In this document: piece by piece, positions 9,829 to 19,308 of the stretch
Position numbering within the stretch: position 1 is the stretch's first letter
Layout of the letters: every line of letters begins with the position of its first letter
Source of the DNA: Bacteroides acidifaciens
GTDB lineage: Bacteria; Bacteroidota; Bacteroidia; Bacteroidales; Bacteroidaceae
DNA length: 64,000 nucleotides
NCBI RefSeq assembly: GCF_024623065.1
Contig: NZ_JANJZR010000022.1
Location: 1-64,000 of the forward strand
Reading direction: 5' to 3'
The notes under the pieces: model-generated
What the model saw: only the letters and a program-made list of their open reading frames with translations
Databases searched by the model: none
What the model was told of the DNA's origin: nothing
Made by a program: the position numbers and the translations under genes

Positions 9829-11367
9829 ATGAAAAAGAATATATACACTTTCATTTTAATAAGCTGTATCCTGGGCTTTTCCGGTTGCAGTCTTGATGAA
9901 GAGCCTTACGGATTCTATTCCGAAGATAACTTCTATAAAACAGAGGGGGATGCAATGGCAGCTATTCATTACGCTTATGCTACTCTTACCTATATCGAGT
10001 ATTCACGTGCTCTTTATTTCATCGGTGATATGCCTACTGAAATTATGACTACTAAAGGAGATGCCTCCGTTGATAATCGTGCCTTGAATCTGTGGAGAAT
10101 TGATAACTTTGATACCAATGCTACTTTGGTCAATTTCTTTAAATACTCATTCATTGCTATTAATCGGGCGAATGCTGTCATTAAGAAGATGCCGGGTACG
10201 GATATTGATTCCAAGCTAAAGGATCAGTATTTGGGTGAAGCTTATTTTTTACGTGCATACAATTACTTCTGTCTTTCACGTAACTTCGGTTTGGTACCGA
10301 TGCATTATGGAGTAGTGGAGACACTGTCGCAAACGGGTACTCCTTTGGCAAATAATATGGATGAGATTTATGATTTAATGATTGACGATTGTAAAAAAGC
10401 GGAAGAATTGTTGCCTGTATACGCTGCCCCCATAATGGGACGTATCGATAGAGTCGGTGCACAGGCTTTGTTAGCTAAAATCTATTTATATGCAGCTTCT
10501 GCCAAAGCAAATAATGTGCCTTTATACAAGGAAATGGCGAAAGATGTCAATTCTCTCTATCAGGATGCTATGACTTATGCCGGAAGAGCATTAGGATTGG
10601 ATCCGGATTATCCGCAGAATACGTATGGTTTTGAAAGTGATTTGCTCAAGATTTATGATGTAGAGAACTTTGCCGGTAAAGAAAATATTTTCTTGATGTC
10701 TATGGATAGAACGGGAGAGGCAGAAGGACAATATTCTAAGATATCCAAAATGTTCCTTCCTTATATTGAGGGTGCTACTATCTGGATCAAGCAAGGAGAC
10801 AAAGATGAATATATAAAATCTCATGACGGTTGGGGAGAATATCGTACGGAAATAAATTTCTATAATGAGTTTGATGGAAACGATTTGCGTAAGAAAGATC
10901 TCATTGTGGACAAGGTGTATAATGAAGATGGAACGGTAAAAGCGGAATGGAAACTGGATGGCGGTGATTTTGAGTACCCCTTCTGCCGAAAATACATCGA
11001 TCCCAAATTTGATGGGGATAAGACTAGTACACGCCCCTTTCTCATTCGTTTTACTGACATTGCTATGGTGTATGCCGAAGCTGCCGGCCCGACTACCAAA
11101 GCTTATGAACTGATAAACTTTATCAGACATAGGGCAGGATTGGGGGATTTGACTCCAGGATTGCCGATAGATGAATTCCGGGAGAAAGTATATGAAGAAC
11201 GTAAGTTTGAAATGGCTTTTGAAGGAGATCGTATGTACGATATTCGTCGTTGGGGCAGGATTGGAGAAATCAAAGAAGTGAAGGATGCCGGACTAAATGA
11301 AAGTCAATATTCTTTCTATCCGTTGCCGCAAACCGAGATTAATCTTAATCCAAGTTTAAGAGAATAA
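9829..11367 (+). CDS. SusD-like glycan-binding outer-membrane lipoprotein
   Basis: This is a RagB/SusD family protein of 512 residues. It carries a lipoprotein signal ending in a lipobox (LGFSGCS, Cys near residue 20), the TPR-rich N-terminal region (LGEAYFLRAYNYFCL) and the typical C-terminal signature (VYEERKFEMAFEGDRMYDIRRWG). It is the lid of the upstream SusC partner and binds glycan at the surface. It is cotranscribed with susC and with the following surface lipoprotein gene. Confidence 0.93.
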   Translation: MKKNIYTFILISCILGFSGCSLDEEPYGFYSEDNFYKTEGDAMAAIHYAYATLTYIEYSRALYFIGDMPTEIMTTKGDASVDNRALNLWRIDNFDTNATLVNFFKYSFIAINRANAVIKKMPGTDIDSKLKDQYLGEAYFLRAYNYFCLSRNFGLVPMHYGVVETLSQTGTPLANNMDEIYDLMIDDCKKAEELLPVYAAPIMGRIDRVGAQALLAKIYLYAASAKANNVPLYKEMAKDVNSLYQDAMTYAGRALGLDPDYPQNTYGFESDLLKIYDVENFAGKENIFLMSMDRTGEAEGQYSKISKMFLPYIEGATIWIKQGDKDEYIKSHDGWGEYRTEINFYNEFDGNDLRKKDLIVDKVYNEDGTVKAEWKLDGGDFEYPFCRKYIDPKFDGDKTSTRPFLIRFTDIAMVYAEAAGPTTKAYELINFIRHRAGLGDLTPGLPIDEFREKVYEERKFEMAFEGDRMYDIRRWGRIGEIKEVKDAGLNESQYSFYPLPQTEINLNPSLRE

Positions 11368-11383
11368 TAAAAAATCGTGAGCT

Positions 11384-12361
11384 ATGAATAAACTACTAAA
11401 ATACACACTGTTTATCCTTTGTATGGGGGTAATGCAATCTTGTGTGAAAGACATGCAGGATGATTTGAATGATGGGGGATGGAATAACGAGAGGTCTGTA
11501 ACGAGTCTTAAATTCAAAAACCAGGTGGGACAGGCTGAAATTGAACGCATTGATGATACAACTGGGGAAGTTACCGTAACCCTTAATGTGGGAGCTATTC
11601 CTGATTTGTCGAAAGTTGAAATAGAATCTATCGAATTGTCGTATCAAGCTACAGCTTCTGCAGGTAAAGGCAGTACATTGGATTTTAGTAATCCGGAGCG
11701 AAAATCGGTTCTTACTGTAACTTCCGCAACTGGAAAAACACGTGAATATATGATCTATGTGAATGAATTCCGTGAAAGTCTGGAAGGTACATGGTCGATT
11801 AATAATTTGATTATTTATGGTGGTACAGGTCCGGAATGGGGTGGCGGAAGAGTTTATCCGTTTATGGACAAATTATGGTGCTGGTATGATGAATATTCCC
11901 CGGAAAAAGAGTATGACAATACACTGACCTTTATTATGGAGAATATCACAGATGATGGAAACACATCCGGGAAATGTATAAATGCTGCCGGGCCTGATGG
12001 GAAATATGCAGATTTTATATTTAAAGGTTCTTCTAATCCGGCAGATAAGACGGATATTGATCTGAAGAAGTATTATCGGAAAATCCCAGTAGGAGAGAGC
12101 CGTTGGATTCGTAATTACAGTTTAGGTACCATTACTTTTATTGATTCGGACGGAAATGAATCGACTGCCGTACTCGAAAATCCGGGAACTTATACATTAT
12201 TCCAGGGGGGAGGTTATACCAATACGGTAACTTTGCCGAATAATGCTTTCTCTTTCCAAATCAATGGTGTGGATGAGTGGACCTATATTTATACTGATTA
12301 TGATGTGTTTGCTAAACAGGCACGTAAGTTCTTTGTACTCGTGACAAAAAATGAGGATTAA
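11384..12361 (+). CDS. PUL surface lipoprotein, probable glycan-binding protein
   Basis: The 325-residue protein has a lipoprotein signal (LFILCMGVMQSC). An Ig-like N-terminal region resembles the DUF5018-type domains of PUL lipoproteins (about residues 30-125). The aromatic-rich C-terminal region (TWSINNLIIYGG, LWCWYDEY) could hold a carbohydrate-binding platform. No catalytic motif is visible. It lies 17 bp after susD and 18 bp before the first clan GH-A lipoprotein, the usual place of a surface glycan-binding protein. Role is inferred from position; the family was not identified with certainty. Confidence 0.65.
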   Translation: MNKLLKYTLFILCMGVMQSCVKDMQDDLNDGGWNNERSVTSLKFKNQVGQAEIERIDDTTGEVTVTLNVGAIPDLSKVEIESIELSYQATASAGKGSTLDFSNPERKSVLTVTSATGKTREYMIYVNEFRESLEGTWSINNLIIYGGTGPEWGGGRVYPFMDKLWCWYDEYSPEKEYDNTLTFIMENITDDGNTSGKCINAAGPDGKYADFIFKGSSNPADKTDIDLKKYYRKIPVGESRWIRNYSLGTITFIDSDGNESTAVLENPGTYTLFQGGGYTNTVTLPNNAFSFQINGVDEWTYIYTDYDVFAKQARKFFVLVTKNED

Positions 12362-12378
12362 CTAATGGATGATAAAAT

Positions 12379-13842
12379 ATGAAGAAATACTTCTTTATTT
12401 TTATAGTTGCCTTTTTTGCATCCTGTTCTCCGGTAGAACAGGATGTAATAATCACCATAGATACGGAAACGGTGCTAAATGATTGCTATATAGGTAATGG
12501 GGCGCAGTGGGATCCTTATCAACTGGATTATGGCAAAGGTAAACTAACTATTTCGGAAGCCGATTGGGAGAAACTGTATGACAGACTTGATTTTATGTGT
12601 CCGCAGTTTATTCGTATCATGATTAATACTTCTTCGTTTGTTGACCAGGGGAGATTGGTGCCGGAACGGGGGATGGAAGTATTATCCAAAATGTTAGACT
12701 ACTGCCAGAGTCGTAATGTGACTGTCATGTTCGGAGATTGGGGATGGAGTGTCATTCGTGCCCGCGAAGCAGAGATTGACAGTCAAAGTCTTCGTCACGC
12801 AGCTGCCTTGGTTGATTATCTGGTTCATAATAAAGGATATTCTTGTATCCGCTATTACAATCTGGTGAATGAGCCGAATGGTTATTGGGCTGCCACTAAT
12901 AAGAGTTTTCCTCTTTGGGCATCATCTGTCTGGCAGTTTTATCAATATATGAAAGAATTTGACCTGATCGGAGAAGTTGGTATCGTCGGTCCGGATATTG
13001 CCATCTGGGATAAAGCGGAGACAGGATGGATAGATAGCTGTGCAGTGCAGTTGAACGAACAAATAGAACTTTACGATATCCATACTTATCCGTCTAAAGT
13101 CACCGTTAATTCTGGAGAATATGCAGATATTATTGCTGCCTATAAAGGGAAGATTCCTGAAGGAAAGAAAATCGTGATGGGAGAAATTGGTTTTAAATTT
13201 GTGGAAAAGGCTGATTCTTTGTATCAGAAGGAGAATATTCGTAGAGCCGGGAGTAAAGTTAACGCCTCGTTGGAAGATTCGCAGATGTTTGTTTATGATT
13301 ATATGTATGGAACAGATATGGCAGATGCTCTTATTCAAACTGTCAATACTGGTTTTTCAGGTTCCATTGCCTGGATGCTGGATGATGCCATGCACTCTAA
13401 TGAAGCACCTGACAAACTGAAGATTTGGGGATTCTGGAATATATTCGGTGAAGAATGTTTCGGAGCAGAAGAGGAAAACGTCCGTCCGTGGTATTATGCC
13501 TGGTCGTTACTGACCAGGTATATGCCTACCGGAACTGCGGTTTATAGAACAGACACCACCGGAGAGCCTTTCGTAAAGGCTGCCGTATCAGGAAAAGATG
13601 GGAAATATATGATTGCTTTGGTGAATGTTTCTGATAGTCCGAAAACGGTAAAACTAAAAAGTAATGTTCTTTCTTCTCTATCAGGTTGTAAAAAGTTCAT
13701 CTATTCGGACGGTACGTTGAAACAGAAAGGAGATTGTCTCCTTTTGCCGAATGATGAGAACTTGATTCTTCACCTTGAGAAAGGAGAAACAGTGACTATG
13801 CCGGCAGAATCACTGATAGTGTATACTAATTACGATTATTAA
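12379..13842 (+). CDS. Clan GH-A glycoside hydrolase lipoprotein, family unassigned (paralogue 1)
   Basis: The 487-residue protein has a lipoprotein signal (FIVAFFASCS). It then has a predicted TIM barrel with clan GH-A catalytic features: acid/base E165 in LVNEPNGYW and probable nucleophile E269 in VMGEIGFKF. A C-terminal beta-sandwich-like region (about 390-487) follows, as in GH39, GH30 and some GH5 enzymes. It is a tandem paralogue of the next gene: both start with a Y-I-G-N-G motif and end the barrel with AWMLDDAMHS and RPWYY. I do not recognise a characterised family. Outer-surface attack on beta-mannan or an attached decoration is inferred from the GH26, GH2 and GH130 neighbours. Confidence 0.7.
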   Translation: MKKYFFIFIVAFFASCSPVEQDVIITIDTETVLNDCYIGNGAQWDPYQLDYGKGKLTISEADWEKLYDRLDFMCPQFIRIMINTSSFVDQGRLVPERGMEVLSKMLDYCQSRNVTVMFGDWGWSVIRAREAEIDSQSLRHAAALVDYLVHNKGYSCIRYYNLVNEPNGYWAATNKSFPLWASSVWQFYQYMKEFDLIGEVGIVGPDIAIWDKAETGWIDSCAVQLNEQIELYDIHTYPSKVTVNSGEYADIIAAYKGKIPEGKKIVMGEIGFKFVEKADSLYQKENIRRAGSKVNASLEDSQMFVYDYMYGTDMADALIQTVNTGFSGSIAWMLDDAMHSNEAPDKLKIWGFWNIFGEECFGAEEENVRPWYYAWSLLTRYMPTGTAVYRTDTTGEPFVKAAVSGKDGKYMIALVNVSDSPKTVKLKSNVLSSLSGCKKFIYSDGTLKQKGDCLLLPNDENLILHLEKGETVTMPAESLIVYTNYDY

Positions 13843-13849
13843 AAACAGA

Positions 13850-15337
13850 ATGATGAATTTAAAAACAATAATAGGAACTTTTGTGGTGGGGATGTTGCTT
13901 GTTTCATGTACGCACTCTGACAACCGGCTGACAGTGAATGTATCTCAAGAGGTTGTTACTTCCGGTTACATAGGAAATGGTGTGGAGTGGGACCCTTACG
14001 ATGAAGCCGAGTCATGGGGAGCCTCCGTTTCTGACGAAGACTGGCAGAAACTGTTTAAACGCCTTGACTTTATGCGTATGGGGTATGTGCGTTGTATGAT
14101 TAACAGTCCTTTTCGTTATTATGATCCGCAGACGGGAAAGTATGATAAAACACGTAATATAGCGTCACTTTCCCGCTTGTTGCAGTATTGTACGGATCAT
14201 AATATTGTGGTGATGTATGGTGAATATAATCCCCCTACTTGGGCTATGAAGGATGAACAATGTTGGGTGGATATGTCTGTCGATTACCTGAATTATCTGG
14301 TCAATGATCTTGGCTTTTCCTGTATCAAATATTTTGTGATCTTTAATGAACCTGATGGGAATTGGGCTTCAACTGACGGTGACTACGACCTGTGGAAATC
14401 CATGTTACTCCGTTTTGCAGATAAGATGAAAGAATATCCCGGACTAGACGGCAAAGTGAAGTTTGCCGGCCCTGATGCAGTCGTTGATTACAAGAATCCG
14501 TCTTCTCCATTTGACGCGGCAGGATGGGTGAAACAGGCGGCCACCGACTTGGATTCGCACATCGGTATTTACGATATTCATGCCTATCCCGGACAACATG
14601 AAGTACGTTCTGGGCAATATGCGGAGATTCTGGCTCGCCATAAGGAATTTATTCCTGCTGGTAAAAAGATTGTGTTGGGAGAGGCCGGTTACAAATATTG
14701 GCGTGAAGCAGATTCGTTGTTAATGAAAGAGTATAACCGGCGTGTCGAAGGTCATCCGTTTACTAAAGGTACAGATTCTAATATGTTGGTATACGACTAT
14801 TTTTATGGTCTTGATATGCCATTGCTCTGTATGGAGGTAATGAATGGAGGATATTCGGGAATAGCTGCCTGGATGTTGGATGACGCAATGCACAGTAGCG
14901 GTGATTCTGGTAAGACGGAAGATATTAAGTTGTGGGGAATGTGGAATATCTTAGGAGAAGAAGTCTTCGATGACCCTTCGCAGGAAGAAATCCGTCCGTG
15001 GTATTACACTTGGTCATTGATGTGCCGTTATTTTCCGACTGGTTCTAATATCCTTAAAACAACGCTTGATCGCACGAAAGGTGTTTATGCGGCTGCTGGA
15101 GAATATCAAGGAAAATATGTTTTTGCTGCCGTTAATATAGGAGACGAGGATCGATCTTTGGATATTTCTTTGCCTGCTGCTCTCGAGAATGTTTCTTTAT
15201 ATGTATATGAAGAAGGGAATAGGCAAACTAACAATGAAGGACACCCCGTTCCTGTCCAGACAGGATTAACTGTTGATGGAACTTATCAGACTATCCTCAA
15301 GGCTCAAAGTTTTATTTTATTAACGAATATAGATTAA
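13850..15337 (+). CDS. Clan GH-A glycoside hydrolase lipoprotein, family unassigned (paralogue 2)
   Basis: The 495-residue lipoprotein (VGMLLVSCTH) is homologous along its length to the preceding gene and starts 8 bp after it. Likely catalytic residues are E167 (FNEPDGNW) and E278 (VLGEAGYKYW). Shared markers are GYIGNGVEWDP near the N-terminus, YDIHAYPG before the nucleophile and AAWMLDDAMHS after it. The C-terminal region is a small beta-sandwich. Divergence around the active site suggests the pair has related but not identical specificities, for example endo and exo activity or different side chains. Family assignment to GH5, GH39 or a newer clan-A family needs a profile search. Confidence 0.7.
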   Translation: MMNLKTIIGTFVVGMLLVSCTHSDNRLTVNVSQEVVTSGYIGNGVEWDPYDEAESWGASVSDEDWQKLFKRLDFMRMGYVRCMINSPFRYYDPQTGKYDKTRNIASLSRLLQYCTDHNIVVMYGEYNPPTWAMKDEQCWVDMSVDYLNYLVNDLGFSCIKYFVIFNEPDGNWASTDGDYDLWKSMLLRFADKMKEYPGLDGKVKFAGPDAVVDYKNPSSPFDAAGWVKQAATDLDSHIGIYDIHAYPGQHEVRSGQYAEILARHKEFIPAGKKIVLGEAGYKYWREADSLLMKEYNRRVEGHPFTKGTDSNMLVYDYFYGLDMPLLCMEVMNGGYSGIAAWMLDDAMHSSGDSGKTEDIKLWGMWNILGEEVFDDPSQEEIRPWYYTWSLMCRYFPTGSNILKTTLDRTKGVYAAAGEYQGKYVFAAVNIGDEDRSLDISLPAALENVSLYVYEEGNRQTNNEGHPVPVQTGLTVDGTYQTILKAQSFILLTNID

Positions 15338-15350
15338 AAGACAGATAATT

Positions 15351-16535
15351 ATGAAAAAGCAAATCAATATACTTTTGGTCGGATTAGCATCCGTCTTTAT
15401 GAGTTGTAGCGATGTGGAAGAGGTATCGGCGCTTTATCCGGAATATGAAGAAGTGAAAGAACTCTCCATTGTAGATAAAAATGCGACTTCCGAGACTAAA
15501 GCCTTGTATTCGAATCTTTGGGCTATTCAGTCAAAAGGTTTCATGTTCGGACATCATGATGATCTTTGGTATGGTCGTAAATGGTATAATGAGGAAGGAC
15601 GCTCCGACACTCATGATGTTTGTGGTGACTATCCGGCGGTTTTCAGTTTTGATGTTGCTGAAATAATGGATGATCGTTATCAGAACCCGGAAAATGAAAT
15701 CCGTAAAAGAGTCGCTTTAGAGGCTTATGAGCGTGGCGAGGTACTTATTGCATGTGCACATCTGAATAATCCGTTGACCGGAGGTGATTCATGGGATAAT
15801 TCCAGTAATGAGGTTGTGAAGGAGATTCTTAAAGAGGGAAGTCCTACACATCTTAAATTTAAAACTTGGCTGGATCGTTTGGCGAATTTTGCACTGAATT
15901 TGAAAGGTAAGAATGGTGAATTGGTTCCGGTCATTTTCCGCCCTTATCATGAGCATACCCAAACATGGTCGTGGTGGGGGAGTTCATGTACGACTAGTGA
16001 TGAATTTACTTCCTTTTGGAAATTTACAGTCAATTATTTGCGGGACACAAGAAATGTGCATAACCTTATTTATGCGATTTCCCCGCAAATAGATTCTGTG
16101 CAGGGACGTGAGAACTTTCTATTTAGATGGCCCGGCAATGACTATGTAGATTTTTTAGGAATGGATTCTTATCATGGTTTGAGTCCGGTTGTGCTGACTA
16201 CCAATATGAATACCTTGTCTCGTCTGTCAAAAGAACTGAAAAAACCGTGTGGGGTTACAGAAACCGGAGTAGAGGGTATTCAACGTGATGGTGTTCCGGA
16301 GAAAAACTATTGGACACAGCAAATCCTTACCCCTGTTACAGGACAGTTTGTCAGCATGATTGTGATGTGGAGAAACAAATATGATCCTAGTGAAAGTGAG
16401 TCGCATTTCTACTCTGTTTTTAAAGGGCATGCCTCTGAAAAGAGTTTTATAAAGATGTATGAAAGTCCGGTTTCGCTTTTCTCTGCCGATTTGCCGGATA
16501 TGTATACAATGGCTGAAGGAATGAATGTGAAATGA
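15351..16535 (+). CDS. GH26 beta-mannanase lipoprotein
   Basis: The 394-residue protein has a lipobox (SVFMSCSD). The GH26 barrel is recognised from MFGHHDDLWYG near residue 65, the acid/base motif RPYHEHTQTWSWWG (E201) and the nucleophile E304 in VTETG. GH26 enzymes cleave internal or terminal beta-1,4-mannosidic bonds with retention. A lipoprotein GH26 in a PUL is normally either the surface endo-mannanase or the periplasmic exo-type mannobiohydrolase. It is the last gene of the susC operon and the best evidence that this PUL targets beta-mannan. Confidence 0.9.
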   Translation: MKKQINILLVGLASVFMSCSDVEEVSALYPEYEEVKELSIVDKNATSETKALYSNLWAIQSKGFMFGHHDDLWYGRKWYNEEGRSDTHDVCGDYPAVFSFDVAEIMDDRYQNPENEIRKRVALEAYERGEVLIACAHLNNPLTGGDSWDNSSNEVVKEILKEGSPTHLKFKTWLDRLANFALNLKGKNGELVPVIFRPYHEHTQTWSWWGSSCTTSDEFTSFWKFTVNYLRDTRNVHNLIYAISPQIDSVQGRENFLFRWPGNDYVDFLGMDSYHGLSPVVLTTNMNTLSRLSKELKKPCGVTETGVEGIQRDGVPEKNYWTQQILTPVTGQFVSMIVMWRNKYDPSESESHFYSVFKGHASEKSFIKMYESPVSLFSADLPDMYTMAEGMNVK

Positions 16536-16618
16536 TAAACGCGGGTGTTATCGCTTTTTATATAAGAATTAGTCTTATGTATACAGAAGACTAGTTTTCT
16601 AGCTGAATAACTTTATTC

Positions 16619-16684
16619 GTCTGATAACTGTATACTTTTTGTCTGACAGTTGTTAGACGAAAGTTCAACAGTCGTCAGACGAAT
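16619..16684. repeat. Phased 22-bp array A
   Basis: Three consecutive 22-bp units start at 16619 (GTCTGATAACTG), 16641 (GTCTGACAGTTG) and 16663 (GTTCAACAGTCG); units 2 and 3 agree at about 16 of 22 positions. The array is bracketed by near-copies of AGAATTAG...GTAT at 16565 and 16701. Together these fill the 301-bp gap between the GH26 gene and the esterase gene; no terminator with a T-run is obvious. Confidence 0.6.
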
Positions 16685-16836
16685 AATTTTTTGCATGAAC
16701 AGAATTAGCTGTATGTAGAAGGACTATTTCTTATTAGAATTTCGTAATATTGCATTTTATAAGAAACGTGGATGCCATTTGGTTGTATGCTGCTTATTGG
16801 GAAAGAATACTAAAAAATACTGAAATAAATAAGATC

Positions 16837-17637
16837 ATGAAAAAGATTTGCCTTCTTCTCTTTTTGCTTTGTGCTTGCATTGCTCAAGCACAAAATGCTT
16901 ATCGCACAGACAAAGATATATCTTATGTCTCTGGCTCCGAAACGGACACCTATCGTCTGGAACGTTGTAAACTGGATATTTATTATCCTGAAAACAAGAA
17001 GGACTTCTCAACTATCGTTTGGTTTCACGGTGGTGGTATGGAAGGTGGAAATAAATTTGTCCCCAAAGAATTGAGAGAACAAGGGTTTGCAGTAGTGGCG
17101 GTGAATTACCGTTTGAGTCCGAAAGCAAAGAATCCGGCTTACATCGAAGATGCGGCTGAAGCTGTGGCATGGGTTTTCAAGAATATTGAAAAGTATGGTG
17201 GTCGTAAGGATCATATTTTTGTTTCCGGTCATTCTGCGGGAGGTTATCTTTCGTTGATTCTGGCAATGGATAAAAAGTATATGGCAGCATACGGGGCAGA
17301 TGCCGATAGTGTGGCTGCTTATCTTCCGGTTAGTGGCCAGACGGTGACACATTTCACTATTCGTAAGGAACGTGGTTTGCCTGACGGCATTCCGGTGGTT
17401 GACGAGTATGCTCCGGTAAATAAGGCTCGCAAGGAAACGGCTCCTATCGTGTTGATTACGGGGGACAAGCATCTGGAAATGGCGGCAAGGTATGAAGAAA
17501 ATGCGCTGCTGGAAGCTGTCTTGAAAAGTATAGGTAACAAGAAAGTGACTTTGTATGAAATGCAAGGATTCGATCATGGTCAAGTACTCGGCCCGGCATG
17601 TTATCTGATTGCAGATTATGTGAAGAGATTCAAATAA
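16837..17637 (+). CDS. Secreted alpha/beta hydrolase, probable carbohydrate esterase
   Basis: This is a serine esterase of the BD-FAE/lipase-like alpha/beta hydrolase fold. The oxyanion motif is VWFHGGGMEGG (about residue 60) and the nucleophile elbow is GHSAGGYLS; an aspartate (ITGDKH) and a histidine (FDHGQV) complete the triad. ATG 16837 starts a good signal peptide (MKKICLLLFLLCACIAQAQ, 266 residues in total); a frame from TTG 16750 would bury it. It lies downstream of the mannan enzymes, so removal of acetyl groups from mannan is plausible, but it has its own gap and could be independent. The cupin gene follows after 29 bp. Confidence 0.75.
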   Translation: MKKICLLLFLLCACIAQAQNAYRTDKDISYVSGSETDTYRLERCKLDIYYPENKKDFSTIVWFHGGGMEGGNKFVPKELREQGFAVVAVNYRLSPKAKNPAYIEDAAEAVAWVFKNIEKYGGRKDHIFVSGHSAGGYLSLILAMDKKYMAAYGADADSVAAYLPVSGQTVTHFTIRKERGLPDGIPVVDEYAPVNKARKETAPIVLITGDKHLEMAARYEENALLEAVLKSIGNKKVTLYEMQGFDHGQVLGPACYLIADYVKRFK

Positions 17638-17666
17638 TATAGTTATAAATAAGAATAGATTGGAAG

Positions 17667-18008
17667 ATGAAAACACGCAGTGATGCTTTTCTGTTTGAAA
17701 AAGAATTGGATTGGGAGAAACCGGCTCCGGGAATCCGCCGCCAGATAATGGGATACGACGGACAGTTGATGATGGTGAAAGTGGAATTTGAGAAAGGCGC
17801 CGTCGGTTCTATGCATCAACATTATCATAGCCAAGCTACTTATGTTGCAAGCGGTAAGTTTGAATTGACCATTGGAGATCGGAAAGAAATTCTTTCTACA
17901 GGTGATGGTTATTATGTGGAACCTGACCAGTCTCATGGATGTGTTTGCCTGGAAGCAGGTGTATTAATTGATACATTCAGCCCTGTGAGAGCTGATTTCT
18001 TAATATAA
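17667..18008 (+). CDS. Single-domain cupin protein (KdgF-like)
   Basis: The 113-residue protein is a single cupin barrel. Metal-binding motif 1 is HQHYHSQATYVASG (about residues 51-64) and motif 2 is GDGYYVEPDQSHG (about 81-93). Small cupins of this type include KdgF, which helps convert unsaturated uronates, and several sugar isomerase-like proteins. It has no signal peptide and follows the esterase gene closely. Specific function is not readable; a link to glycan metabolism is inferred from position. Confidence 0.75.
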   Translation: MKTRSDAFLFEKELDWEKPAPGIRRQIMGYDGQLMMVKVEFEKGAVGSMHQHYHSQATYVASGKFELTIGDRKEILSTGDGYYVEPDQSHGCVCLEAGVLIDTFSPVRADFLI

Positions 18009-18044
18009 TATCTGGCAGGAAGTCAGACAGATATGGTATGAAAT

Positions 18045-18091
18045 TACCACATCTGTGGTATTTTCCCTGAACAGAATCCGCACTATCTTTG
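18045..18091 (+). promoter_or_regulatory. cysK promoter with palindromic candidate operator
   Basis: A palindrome TACCACA-TC-TGTGGTA lies at 18045-18060. A -7 box TATCTTTG is at 18084-18091, 38 bp before the cysK start. The palindrome sits 23 bp upstream of the -7 box, a position suited to an activator of sulfur-assimilation genes. The regulator is unknown. Confidence 0.55.
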
Positions 18092-18129
18092 TCATATATT
18101 GAAACAAGAGAAATTTAAAACAGATATAT

Positions 18130-19077
18130 ATGGAAAAGATAGCAAGAAAATTGACGGATTTGGTAGGTAACACTCCGTTATTGGAACTTAGTAACTATAA
18201 TACAAGTAACGACCTGAAAGCTCGTCTGATTGTAAAGATTGAATCTTTCAATCCGGCAGGAAGCGTGAAGGACCGCATAGCATTGGCTATGATTGAGGAT
18301 GCAGAAACGAAAGGAATTTTGCATCCCGGAGCAACTATCATTGAACCGACCAGTGGGAATACCGGTGTAGGACTGGCTTTCGTAGCTGCTGTCAAGGGAT
18401 ATAAGTTAATATTGACGATGCCCGATACGATGAGCATCGAACGGCGTAATCTTCTGAAAGCTTTAGGGGCGGAATTAGTATTGACTCCCGGTGCCGATGG
18501 CATGAAAGGGGCCATTGCCAGAGCTGAAGAATTGAAGGCTGTCACTCCGGGAGCTGTCATCTTGCAACAATTCGAGAATCCTGCTAACCCCGCCATGCAT
18601 TTACGGACTACCGGTCTGGAAATATGGAGAGATACCGAGGGGAAAGTTGATATCTTTGTGGCGGGAGTAGGTACTGGCGGGACAGTTAGCGGTGTAGGTG
18701 AAGCGCTGAAGATGCGTGATCCGAGTATAAAGATCGTGGCAGTAGAACCCTCTGATTCTCCGGTACTTTCGGGAGGAAAACCAGGTCCGCATAAGATTCA
18801 GGGAATCGGTGCAGGATTTGTTCCTAAAACGTACAAGGCTTCTGTCGTAGATGAGATTATTCAGGTGCAGAATGACGATGCCATTCGTACGAGTCGTGAA
18901 TTGGCCAAACAGGAAGGTTTGTTGGTAGGCATATCTTCAGGAGCAGCCGTATATGCTGCTACGGAACTGGCGAAGCGACCGGAAAATGCCGGGAAAATGA
19001 TTGTTGCATTATTACCTGATACAGGCGAACGTTATTTATCTACCATTTTGTATGCTTTTGAGGAATATCCTTTGTAA
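18130..19077 (+). CDS. cysK: Cysteine synthase A (O-acetylserine sulfhydrylase)
   Basis: This cytoplasmic PLP enzyme makes L-cysteine from O-acetylserine and sulfide. The PLP lysine is K47 in NPAGSVKDR. The substrate loop TSGNTG, the phosphate-binding GTGGT loop and the C-terminal VGISSGAA motif are all present. Its 315 residues are normal for CysK. It is a single gene with its own promoter and palindrome, and it ends in a large hairpin facing the convergent GH3 gene. It appears to be an ordinary housekeeping gene between two PULs. Confidence 0.93.
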   Translation: MEKIARKLTDLVGNTPLLELSNYNTSNDLKARLIVKIESFNPAGSVKDRIALAMIEDAETKGILHPGATIIEPTSGNTGVGLAFVAAVKGYKLILTMPDTMSIERRNLLKALGAELVLTPGADGMKGAIARAEELKAVTPGAVILQQFENPANPAMHLRTTGLEIWRDTEGKVDIFVAGVGTGGTVSGVGEALKMRDPSIKIVAVEPSDSPVLSGGKPGPHKIQGIGAGFVPKTYKASVVDEIIQVQNDDAIRTSRELAKQEGLLVGISSGAAVYAATELAKRPENAGKMIVALLPDTGERYLSTILYAFEEYPL

Positions 19078-19100
19078 TAATACCTTTTTCCTTCAGATAA

Positions 19101-19217
19101 AAACAACCGCCCCTTTGGACTCAAACGATTGTCTTTTTATTGTAGACATACGCTCGTTTGGATCAAGAGGAGCGGTTGTTTAAATTTGGTTGAACAGCCG
19201 TTTGAGGCTGTTCAGCC
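19101..19217. terminator. Two hairpins between convergent cysK and GH3 genes
   Basis: A long imperfect stem has arms beginning AAACAACCGC at 19101 and ending GCGGTTGTTT at 19181, enclosing an inner TGTCT/AGACA stem. A second hairpin at 19188-19217 (GGTTGAACAGCC paired with GGCTGTTCAGCC, 6-nt loop) follows. Together they probably end transcription from both sides. Confidence 0.6.
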
Positions 19218-19308
19218 GGATAGATGATAATTTGAGTTCACCACCGAAATAACGCAGTGTCTCATGGAGTTATTGTCGGGAGTGTATACATTAACAATGT
19301 ACATTTAC

